Part shown: piece after piece, positions 8,590 to 15,648 of the stretch
How positions within the stretch are numbered: position 1 is the first letter of the stretch
Layout of the letters: each line of letters starts with the position of its first letter
Assembly (NCBI GenBank): GCA_050245915.1
Contig: JBFWWZ010000016.1
Location: forward strand, 1 to 50,337
Direction of reading: 5' to 3'
Length of the DNA stretch: 50,337 nt
DNA from: JBDSKH01 sp050245915
GTDB lineage: Bacteria > Actinomycetota > Actinomycetes > Actinomycetales > Microbacteriaceae
Notes under the pieces: generated by a model
Database searches by the model: none
The model's input: only the letters and a program-made list of their open reading frames with translations
What the model was told of the DNA's origin: nothing
Translations under genes and position numbers: made by a program

Positions 8590-9470
8590 TTCTTCGCCCT
8601 CGGCTTCGGCTTCGGCTTCGCGGTCGCGATCGCCTCGGTGCTCTTCGCCGTCGCGGCCCCCGCGGATGTCTGCTCGGCCTCCGCGGAGGTCGTCGCCGTG
8701 ATCGTCGCCTCGGTGGCGCCGGTGATGTGCGCCACCACCTCGGCCGGGGTCACATCCGCCTTCGCCAGGTCGGCGACCAGCCGTCCGCGGCGCAGCACCA
8801 GGATGCGGTCGCAGACGTGCCAGAGGTGGTCGATGTTGTGGGTGACCAGCACCATCGTGAGGCCCTGCATCTTGAGGCCGTCGAGCAGGCGGAGCACCTC
8901 GGCGGACTCGCGCACCCCGAGAGCCGCGGTCGGTTCGTCGAGCAGCAGCATGCTGCGTCCCCAGTACGCACCGCGGGCGATCGCAACCGCCTGGCGCTGA
9001 CCGCCCGACATCTTCGACACCTTGCGGTTGTGGAAGGGCACCCGCACGTCGAGGCGGGCGAGGGCGTCGTCGGTCTCGCGCTGCATCGCGCGCTTGCGCA
9101 AGAAGCCGAACCGCCGCAGCTCGCGGCCGAGGAAGAAGTTCTCCCAGATGTTGAACCGCCCGATCAGCGCGAGATCCTGGTAGACGGTCTCGATGCCGTG
9201 CTTGCGCGCGACCTGCGGACTGTCGAGCGTGACCTGCTTGCCCTGGAGCGCGATGGTGCCCTCGGAGGGCTCGTGGACCCCGGAGATCGTCTTCAGCAGC
9301 GTGGACTTGCCCGCGCCGTTGTCGCCGACGAGGCCGACCGCCTCGCCCTGACGGATCGTGAACGAGATGCCGTCGAGGGCGTGCAGGCCGCCGAACCACT
9401 TGTGGACGCCGTCGACCTGGAGCATGTCGGCTCCGGTGTTGGCGGGGATGATCTTCATGTCGGCGTTCAC
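8586..9470 (-). CDS. CUT2 sugar ABC transporter ATP-binding protein with basic C-terminal tail
   Basis: Single-domain ATPase of 294 residues. Walker A GDNGAGKST is at residues 49-57, signature KMSGGQRQ near 154, Walker B LLLDEPTAAL near 176, switch THN. The start is taken as the GTG at 9470, whose GTGA overlaps the permease stop; an ATG four codons later (9458) is the alternative. Past the ABC fold the protein carries an unusual low-complexity tail of roughly 45 residues, rich in Ala, Thr and Glu and ending in PKPKPKPRAKK. The tail overlaps the start of the hydrolase gene and may be dispensable. Confidence 0.9.
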   Translation of the reverse strand: MNADMKIIPANTGADMLQVDGVHKWFGGLHALDGISFTIRQGEAVGLVGDNGAGKSTLLKTISGVHEPSEGTIALQGKQVTLDSPQVARKHGIETVYQDLALIGRFNIWENFFLGRELRRFGFLRKRAMQRETDDALARLDVRVPFHNRKVSKMSGGQRQAVAIARGAYWGRSMLLLDEPTAALGVRESAEVLRLLDGLKMQGLTMVLVTHNIDHLWHVCDRILVLRRGRLVADLAKADVTPAEVVAHITGATEATITATTSAEAEQTSAGAATAKSTEAIATAKPKPKPRAKK

Positions 9471-10525
9471 AGGTCGGACACGTACTTCCTGCTCAGGGTG
9501 CTCAAGGCGACGGCGACCACCAGCAGGCCGCCGGCGAAGAGGTACTGGGTGTAGGCCGGCGCGCTGAAGATCGCGAGGCCGTTGAACCCGACCGCGACCG
9601 TCAGGCAGCCGAGGATGGTGCCGATGATGTGGAACTCGCCGTCGCGCAGGGCGGCGGAGCCGAGGAACGCGGCAGCGAACGCCTGCAGGAGGTAGACGTC
9701 GCCGGCGTTCGCGTCGCCCGAGCCGAGCGAGGCGGCGAGCATGATCCCGCCCGCGGTACCGCAGAATCCGGTGATGATGAAGGCGTAGATGCGCGTGCGC
9801 GAGACGTTGATGCCGAGCCGTCGCGCCGCCTCGGAGTCGTCGCCGACCGCCTTGATGTGCTGACCGAGGGGGGTCATGTTCAGCAGCAGCCAGCTGGCGA
9901 CGACGAAGACGACGAGCACCACGATCGGGATCGGGATGATGCCGAAGACCTTGCCGAGGTAGATCTGCAGGAAGCTGCCGTCGTCGCGCACCGCGTAGGT
10001 CACGCCGTTGCCGTAGAGCAGGTTGACCGCGAAGATGATCGTCCCGGTGCCGAGGGTCGCGATCAGCGCGTTGACCCCGAGCTTGGTGACGACGAGCCCG
10101 TTGATGAGCCCGAACAGGCATCCGACGGCGAGGACGATCGGGATCGCCATCCAGAGCGGCAGCCCGCCGGACCCGTCGACGCTCACGTTGCCGGCGACGC
10201 CCATGACGCCGAGGCCGCTCAGCAGGCCGACGACGAACACGCCGGCGATGCTGGCCTGGTAGCCGACGCTGAGGTCGAAGTCGCCGGCGACGAGGCAGAT
10301 CGTCAGTCCGATGGCGACGATCGCACCGGGGGCGAGGTTGGTCAGCACGGCGAGGATGTTGCCGCTGCTGCCGAAGGTGGTGGGGGCCGCGATGAGGAAC
10401 GCGATCGTCATGCCGACGAGGACGACGACGGTGCCGTACTTGCCGCCGAACGAGAGCGCCTGCAGGTGGAACGGCCAGGACTTCTTGATGATGTCCGCAT
10501 CATCGGGAGCGGTGCTGATGGTCAT
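9467..10525 (-). CDS. CUT2-type sugar ABC transporter permease (RbsC-like)
   Basis: Membrane subunit of the second importer, 352 residues, with about ten hydrophobic helices. The family loop appears as GDFDLSVG near residue 87, and AASLGSGDANAG lies in the second half. It begins with ATG at 10525, 75 nt behind the lipoprotein stop, with a large hairpin in between; its stop overlaps the GTG of the ATPase. Gene order here is binding protein, permease, ATPase, the reverse arrangement of the other CUT2 operon, so the two systems are not a simple tandem duplication. Confidence 0.92.
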   Translation of the reverse strand: MTISTAPDDADIIKKSWPFHLQALSFGGKYGTVVVLVGMTIAFLIAAPTTFGSSGNILAVLTNLAPGAIVAIGLTICLVAGDFDLSVGYQASIAGVFVVGLLSGLGVMGVAGNVSVDGSGGLPLWMAIPIVLAVGCLFGLINGLVVTKLGVNALIATLGTGTIIFAVNLLYGNGVTYAVRDDGSFLQIYLGKVFGIIPIPIVVLVVFVVASWLLLNMTPLGQHIKAVGDDSEAARRLGINVSRTRIYAFIITGFCGTAGGIMLAASLGSGDANAGDVYLLQAFAAAFLGSAALRDGEFHIIGTILGCLTVAVGFNGLAIFSAPAYTQYLFAGGLLVVAVALSTLSRKYVSDL

Positions 10526-10550
10526 CTCGCGCTTTCTTGCTCAGGGTGAG

Positions 10551-10584
10551 GGCGGTGCCCGGGTCGTCCGACCCGGGCACCGCC
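10551..10584 (-). other. intercistronic 15-bp hairpin between binding-protein and permease genes
   Basis: A perfect 15-bp inverted repeat (10551-10565 pairs with 10570-10584, stem GGCGGTGCCCGGGTC, loop of 4 nt) lies 16 nt after the lipoprotein stop and 26 nt before the permease start. No U-run follows it on the minus strand, so it is better read as an mRNA-protecting or partly attenuating stem-loop than as a full terminator. Such hairpins behind binding-protein genes raise the ratio of binding protein to membrane subunits in known ABC operons. Confidence 0.75.
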
Positions 10585-10599
10585 GTTCGGGGAGATCCC

Positions 10600-11637
10600 T
10601 TAGACGCCTTCCTCCGTGAAGGCGGCCGGGAAGTCCTCTTCGTACTGCTCGACATTCTCGGTGGTGACGATGAAGTACGCCGCGGGCACGAGCTCCGGGT
10701 CGTCGATCGTCAGCTCACCGGAGACCACGCGCTGCGCCGCCTCGATGGCCTGCGTCGCCTGCGCCGCTCGTCCGTTCTGGATGTCGGCCACGATGTAGCC
10801 CTCCTTCACCAACGCGAGGCCGGCTGGGGTGGCGTCGTAGCTGTAGATGCGCACGTCGTCGCGTCCGGCCTGCTTGAGGGCCGCGACCGCGCCCTCGGCG
10901 GGCTGGTCGAACACCGCGTAGATCATCAGGTCGACGCCCTCGGTCGGCGGGTGGGCCGACAGCCAGGCCGCGGTGAAGTCACGGCCGCCCTGGACCGCGC
11001 CGGGGATCGGCACCTCTTTATCGGTGAGCGTGAACTTCGGGTCGTCCTTCGCGACGTCCTGCATGAGCTGGTTGCGACCCTGGCCGGGGGTGGCCAGCAG
11101 GTAGGTCAGGTTGAGCACCTCGACCTTCTCGGAGTCCTTGAAGTCCTCCTTGATCTTGTCGCCCATCTCGGGCACGTAGCCGACGTTGCTGGCCCAGACG
11201 ACGCCGTCGCTGAGCTTGCCTGCGCTCATCGCGAGCACGGGCACGTCGGCGGCCTGCGCCGCGGCGATGCCGGCCGCGAGCGTGTCGGTGTCGAACGCGA
11301 GCGTCATGATCATGGTCGCGCCCTTCTGGATCATGACCTGCATGATCGAGTTGGCGCTGGAGGAGTCTCCCGCCGGGTTGGCGGCCTGGTAGTCGGTCTC
11401 CCAGCCCAGCTCCTCGGCCTGGCGCTGGACCTCTTCGGCCGTCTTGTTCAGGGTGGCATCTGCGGCGCTGAAGCCGATGATGCCGAGTACGACCTTGTCG
11501 TCGGCCGGTGCGTCACCGTCGCCTGCCGCCGGGCTGGAGCACGCGGCGAGCAGGCTCGCCCCGAGGACCAGAGCGGCGATCGACAGGAGCCGGCTGCGCT
11601 TGCGGATGCCCCGCACGGCGCTGGTGCCTCTGTTCAT
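10600..11637 (-). CDS. sugar-binding lipoprotein of second CUT2 ABC transporter
   Basis: Binding protein of 345 residues with a lipoprotein signal: RKRSR, hydrophobic stretch, lipobox LAAC with Cys33. The mature part is RbsB-like (Peripla_BP_4). The ATG at 11637 has the ribosome-binding site AAAGGAGAT at good spacing; a longer frame to 11709 has no such site and would move the signal peptide inward. First gene of the leftward block and preceded, about 60-85 nt upstream, by two overlapping palindromes. Its sequence differs clearly from the lipoprotein at 3164, so the two importers probably bind different ligands. Confidence 0.92.
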   Translation of the reverse strand: MNRGTSAVRGIRKRSRLLSIAALVLGASLLAACSSPAAGDGDAPADDKVVLGIIGFSAADATLNKTAEEVQRQAEELGWETDYQAANPAGDSSSANSIMQVMIQKGATMIMTLAFDTDTLAAGIAAAQAADVPVLAMSAGKLSDGVVWASNVGYVPEMGDKIKEDFKDSEKVEVLNLTYLLATPGQGRNQLMQDVAKDDPKFTLTDKEVPIPGAVQGGRDFTAAWLSAHPPTEGVDLMIYAVFDQPAEGAVAALKQAGRDDVRIYSYDATPAGLALVKEGYIVADIQNGRAAQATQAIEAAQRVVSGELTIDDPELVPAAYFIVTTENVEQYEEDFPAAFTEEGV

Positions 11638-11695
11638 TGACCTATCTCCTTTGATGGGCGGGGCCGGTGTTTCGGGTGCCGGACCCGTGGGGTGC

Positions 11696-11720
11696 ACATA
11701 TCGTTGCATATGTACTTACA
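11696..11720 (-). promoter_or_regulatory. overlapping palindromes upstream of second CUT2 operon
   Basis: Two inverted repeats overlap. ACATAT (11696-11701) and ATATGT (11708-11713) frame a 6-nt centre. TGTACTTACA (11711-11720) is a 10-bp palindrome with a 2-nt centre and matches the TGTC-NN-GACA sites at 1285-1310 and the TGTAAGGACA at 13264-13273 in spacing and outer bases. They lie between the divergent lipoprotein and rmuC genes, on the lipoprotein side. I could not place convincing -35/-10 boxes. Confidence 0.5.
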
Positions 11721-11813
11721 TTCTGTCGAGAGTTGTCACTGTCGGCGCGCCGATCCGCGTCGGGGCGGTCGTGTCGCCGGGCGATGTCGCCGGGCGCTGC
11801 GACACTTGTCGGC

Positions 11814-13214
11814 ATGGATCCGATCCTCGCCCTTCTCCTGGGACTCGTTGTCGGCGTCGCCATCGGCGGCGTCATCGGCCTCCTCGTCGCGCGCACGCGC
11901 CGGGCCGGCCAGGCGGTCGACCTCGACCCCGCCGTGCTGCAGGCGCGGCACGACGTCGCCGTCGCCGAACTTCGATCGGCAGAGGGCGCGGCACGGGCCG
12001 AGATCGCGATGCAGCTCGCCGCGGCTCAGGCCTCGCTCGCCGGGCTGCGCGAGCAGCTCGAGGCGGCCCACGAGCAGTATCGCGAACTGGACGACCGGGT
12101 GCGCCGCGACGCCGCCGAGCGGGCCGCCGCTGCGCAGTCCGAGAGCAAGGTGCTGCAGGCGCTCACCCCGGTCCAGGAGTCGCTGCGCACGATGCAGGCC
12201 ACGGTCACCGAGCTCGAGGCCCAGCGCAGCCAGCAGCACGGTGAACTGGCCCAGCAGCTGAAGACGTCCGCGGAGTCCGAGGAGCGGCTGCGGGCGACCG
12301 CCGAGTCCCTGGCATCCGCTCTCAAGAACAACTCGACGCGCGGCGTCTGGGGCGAGACCCAGCTGCGCGCCGTCGTCGAGTCAGCGGGCATGCTCGAGCA
12401 CGTCAACTTCGATGTGCAGTCCGGAATCAGGGTCGAGAGCCGCTCGGCACGTCCCGACATGATCGTCCATCTGCCGGGCGGCAAGAGCATCGCGGTCGAC
12501 GCGAAAGTGCCTTTCACCTCGTATCTCGAGGCGAATTCGATCCTGCCCACGGCATCCGACGCCGAACTGGCCCGGCGCGACGCGCTGCTCAAGCAGCACG
12601 TGAAGGCCGTGCGCGACCACATCGTCACGCTCGGCGGCCGCAGCTACTGGGAGGGTCTCGACTCCAGCCCCGAGATGGTGGTCGCGTTCATCCCGAGCGA
12701 ATCGCTGCTGTCGGCCGCACTCGAGGCCGACCCGTCGATCATGGAGTTCGCGTTCTCGAAGCACGTCGCGCTCGCCTCCCCGGTCACCCTGTTTTCTGTT
12801 CTCAAGGCGGTGGCGGTCAGCTGGCGTCACGAGGTCGTGACGCAGGAGGCCAAGGCGCTCTTCGACGTGAGCCGCGAGCTGTACGGGCGACTCACCACGC
12901 TCGCGTCCCACGTCGACAAGCTGGGCCGGTCGATCGAGCGCAGCGTGAAGGACTACAACACGTTTGTCGGATCGCTCGAGCGGCAGGTGCTGCCGTCCGC
13001 ACGCCGGCTGAGCCAGCTCGACGAATCGAAGGTGCTTCCCGCGCTCTCCGAGATCGACGAAGACACCCGGGAGGTGTCCTCCTCCGACCTCACCGGGGTG
13101 ATCGAGGCGGAGCTCGCGGCACTCGACCAGCTGCAGACCGGGCGCGCCGAGCTCGACCTCGGTCTCGCGACGCCTCCCGAGCGGTCGCGGCGGAAGCGGG
13201 ATATCGCGGGCTGA
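11814..13214 (+). CDS. rmuC: DNA recombination protein RmuC
   Basis: 466 residues. A single N-terminal membrane anchor (about residues 3-25) is followed by a long Ala/Glu/Gln-rich coiled coil (about 40-165) and the RmuC domain, which shows GVWGETQLRAVVE near residue 178 and later VDAKVPFTSY. RmuC proteins are nuclease-fold proteins that limit inversion at short repeats in E. coli. The ATG at 11814 lies 7 nt behind GACACT, a possible -10, so the message may be leaderless. It sits alone between two sugar operons and has no visible link to them. Confidence 0.9.
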   Translation: MDPILALLLGLVVGVAIGGVIGLLVARTRRAGQAVDLDPAVLQARHDVAVAELRSAEGAARAEIAMQLAAAQASLAGLREQLEAAHEQYRELDDRVRRDAAERAAAAQSESKVLQALTPVQESLRTMQATVTELEAQRSQQHGELAQQLKTSAESEERLRATAESLASALKNNSTRGVWGETQLRAVVESAGMLEHVNFDVQSGIRVESRSARPDMIVHLPGGKSIAVDAKVPFTSYLEANSILPTASDAELARRDALLKQHVKAVRDHIVTLGGRSYWEGLDSSPEMVVAFIPSESLLSAALEADPSIMEFAFSKHVALASPVTLFSVLKAVAVSWRHEVVTQEAKALFDVSRELYGRLTTLASHVDKLGRSIERSVKDYNTFVGSLERQVLPSARRLSQLDESKVLPALSEIDEDTREVSSSDLTGVIEAELAALDQLQTGRAELDLGLATPPERSRRKRDIAG

Positions 13215-13254
13215 CCGCCTCTCCCGATGAGGGCGTCGCGGCCCCATCCCGGAG

Positions 13255-13284
13255 TTGACAGTTTGTAAGGACATTTCCTACGCT
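13255..13284 (+). promoter_or_regulatory. promoter with embedded operator before aldolase-kinase-dehydrogenase operon
   Basis: TTGACA (13255-13260), an 18-nt spacer and TACGCT (13279-13284) make the best sigma-70-like promoter of the island. The spacer contains TGTAAGGACA (13264-13273), the same half-site arrangement as the palindromes at 1285-1310 and 11711-11720; the longer match TTTGT-NNN-GACATT is shared exactly with the first site. Repression by blocking RNA polymerase is the likely mode. Confidence 0.65.
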
Positions 13285-13311
13285 GAGGGAACCTTCGACG
13301 ACGAGGAACCC

Positions 13312-14205
13312 ATGCCCGACCGCGACACGACCGCCCGCTACGACGCCATCGCCCGACCGGGCGGGGGGTTCGCGATGGTGGCGCTCGATGCCCGCGAGTC
13401 CATGCGCGGCATCTTCCGTGATGAGGGCCGACCGCACGAGGACGACGATCTCGCGGCGTTCAAAGAACTCGCGGCGCACCAGGTCGCCCCCGTGGCCTCC
13501 GCCGTGCTCTGCGACCCGGTGCTCGGGGCGCGCTCCATCGAGGCCATGCGCCGCGACCATCCCCGGACCGGGCTGATCGTCGCCGTCGACGACTTCGAGG
13601 AGCCGCGCTACGGCCCCCTGAAAGAAACCCGGCTCGACGTCGCCGTGATGGACCGCGTCGTCGCAGGCGGCGGCGTCACCGCGCTGAAGCTCTACCTGTT
13701 CTGGCGCCCGGACGGCACACCGCACTTCCGCGCCGACGACGCGCGGCGCTTCGTCGAGCACTCGCACGAGCTCGGCGTGCTCGCGCTGCTCGAGGGCGTC
13801 GTCACCGCGACCGCCGGTGATCCCGGCTTCGACGACGCACTGGTGCGGGCCGCCGAGGACTTCGGGCGCTTCGCCCCCGACGTGTATAAGACCCAGCTCC
13901 CAACCTTCGGGCGCGGCGACGACGACACCGTCGAGCGGGAGGCCCGGCGGGTCAGCGACGCCGTCGGGGTCCCCTGGGTGGTGCTCTCCAACGGGGTGGA
14001 GTCGTCGCGCTTCCCGTCGGCCGTCGCGGCGTCCTGCCGCGGGGGCGCATCGGGCCTCCTCGCGGGGCGCGGCGTCTGGCGTGCGGCGCTCGCCACCGAC
14101 GATCCCGGGGCCGAGCTCGCCACGGGCGGGCAGGAACGCCTGCGCGCACTCGTCGAGGTCGTCGATGCCGAAGCGCGTCCCTGGCGCGATGCCGTGCGCG
14201 CCTGA
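13312..14205 (+). CDS. class I aldolase, LacD/YihT-like (DeoC/LacD family)
   Basis: 297 residues. The N-terminal FAMVALDARESMR motif, the central ALKLYLFW strand and DVYKTQLP, whose Lys would form the Schiff base, match the tagatose-1,6-bisphosphate aldolase and sulfofructose-phosphate aldolase group. These enzymes cleave a ketose phosphate to dihydroxyacetone phosphate and an aldehyde. Start ATG at 13312 is preceded by GAGGAA; an upstream frame extension would run through the promoter and is rejected. It leads an operon with an FGGY kinase (6-nt gap) and a zinc dehydrogenase, a plausible oxidise-phosphorylate-cleave route. Substrate not determined. Confidence 0.82.
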   Translation: MPDRDTTARYDAIARPGGGFAMVALDARESMRGIFRDEGRPHEDDDLAAFKELAAHQVAPVASAVLCDPVLGARSIEAMRRDHPRTGLIVAVDDFEEPRYGPLKETRLDVAVMDRVVAGGGVTALKLYLFWRPDGTPHFRADDARRFVEHSHELGVLALLEGVVTATAGDPGFDDALVRAAEDFGRFAPDVYKTQLPTFGRGDDDTVEREARRVSDAVGVPWVVLSNGVESSRFPSAVAASCRGGASGLLAGRGVWRAALATDDPGAELATGGQERLRALVEVVDAEARPWRDAVRA

Positions 14206-14211
14206 CCGGCG

Positions 14212-15648
14212 ATGAGCCGCATCCTGGTCGCCGGCGTCGACGTCGGCACCCGCTCGACGAAGGGCGTGCTGGTGGATGCGGCCGACGGGTCCGTGGTCAC
14301 TGAGACGGCGATCGCGCACGATCTGGCGCTCGGCGAGGGGGGACGCGCCGAACACGATGCCGAGGTCGTCTGGTGGGGCGGCGTCCGCGATGTGCTCGCG
14401 CATCTCACGCGCCACGGCGCGGTGGGAGCGGTCGGGCTGAGCTCGTGCGGTCCCTGCCTGGTCCCCGTCGGAGTCGACGGCGAACCCCTCCGGCCGGGGA
14501 TCCTGTACGGGATCGACACCCGCGCAGCCGCGCTCGCCGAGCAGCACGGTCTGCCGTACAGCAGCCAGTCGGCGTGGGCGAAGCTGCTCTGGCTGGAGGC
14601 CGCCGAGCCGCAGGTGACCGGTGCCGCCGCGGCATGGCTGACCGCGAACGGGTTCGCCGCCTACCGCCTCACCGGCGCGCGGGTGATGGACCACCATCAG
14701 GCCGCGTACTTCTCCCCCGGCTACGTCGACGGGGAATGGCGCGCCGGCGAGCGCCCGATGCCCGCGCTCGCCTGGAGCAGCGAGATCGCCGGCACCGTCA
14801 TGCCCGCCGCCGCATCCGTCACCGGCCTCGTCGCCGGCACCCCGGTCGTGATCGGCAGCAGCGACGGCGCGACCGACCCGCTCGGGGCGGGCGTCGGCGC
14901 CGGCTCCACCGCGCTGGTGCGCTTCGGGAGCACCCTCGGGGTGACGATCATCAGCGCCGGCGACACCGGCGATGTCGAGGGCCTCTGGCGCACCCCCGGC
15001 AACCGACGCGGGGAGGTCATGCTGGTCGGCGGTCTCTCGACCGGTGGCAGCATCACCGCCTGGATGCGCGAGCAGTTCGCGCGTGAGCTGCCGCAGTCGG
15101 ACGCCGGCGAGATCCGTGCGGCGCACGCCGCCCTGGTCGCGGAGGCGGCCGCCGCGCCGGCGGGCAGTGGCGGGGTGCTCACGCTGCCGTACTTCGCCGG
15201 CGAGCGGACGCCGTTCCACGATCCGGGCGCCCGCGGCATCATCGCCGGAATCGGGCTGGGGACCACCCGCGGCGAGTTGTACCGTTCGGCGCTCGAGGGG
15301 ACGGTCTACGGCCTCCGGCAGCTGCTCGAGGCGGCGACGGCCGGGGGTGTCCGGGTCGACCGGCTGCGCGCGGTAGGCGGCGGCGTCGCCGGCGACCTGT
15401 GGGTGCAGCTCGCGGCGGACGCCACCGGACTCCCGGTGGATGTCGTCGAGCCCGAGCTCGGTGCGCCCTACGGCGCGGCGCGGCTCGCTGCGGAAGCGAT
15501 CGGGGCCGCGACGGCAGACGCGCCGTCGTGGGCCGTGGTGGCCCGCACCCTCGAGCCGCGGCCCGCCGAGCGTCCCCTCCACGATGCGCGGTACGCGGCG
15601 ATGCGTCGCCTCTACCACGATTCCCGCAGTGTCATCGGAGACCTCTGA
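14212..15648 (+). CDS. FGGY-family carbohydrate kinase (xylulokinase-like)
   Basis: 478 residues, normal for the family. The N-terminal phosphate-1 motif is VAGVDVGTRSTKGVLVDA, with IDTRAAAL marking the sugar site, and the C-terminal domain shows RLRAVGGGVAGDLWVQLAADATG. FGGY kinases phosphorylate xylulose, ribulose, rhamnulose, fuculose, glycerol and others. It follows the aldolase by 6 nt and its TGA overlaps the ATG of the dehydrogenase by one base, so the three proteins are translated together. If the aldolase acts on its product, this kinase would give a ketose 1-phosphate; that is inference. Confidence 0.9.
   Translation: MSRILVAGVDVGTRSTKGVLVDAADGSVVTETAIAHDLALGEGGRAEHDAEVVWWGGVRDVLAHLTRHGAVGAVGLSSCGPCLVPVGVDGEPLRPGILYGIDTRAAALAEQHGLPYSSQSAWAKLLWLEAAEPQVTGAAAAWLTANGFAAYRLTGARVMDHHQAAYFSPGYVDGEWRAGERPMPALAWSSEIAGTVMPAAASVTGLVAGTPVVIGSSDGATDPLGAGVGAGSTALVRFGSTLGVTIISAGDTGDVEGLWRTPGNRRGEVMLVGGLSTGGSITAWMREQFARELPQSDAGEIRAAHAALVAEAAAAPAGSGGVLTLPYFAGERTPFHDPGARGIIAGIGLGTTRGELYRSALEGTVYGLRQLLEAATAGGVRVDRLRAVGGGVAGDLWVQLAADATGLPVDVVEPELGAPYGAARLAAEAIGAATADAPSWAVVARTLEPRPAERPLHDARYAAMRRLYHDSRSVIGDL

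Noticed and set aside
11814..13214. RmuC, PhoH and YcaQ as parts of a defence island
   Set aside because: All three are ordinary housekeeping genes in actinobacteria, are far apart, and have no restriction, toxin-antitoxin, CRISPR or phage genes near them.
1285..13284. LacI-type operators for the sugar regulon
   Set aside because: LacI sites usually carry a central CG in a 14-20-bp palindrome. These 10-bp sites have CT, TT or AG at the centre and fit other regulator families better.
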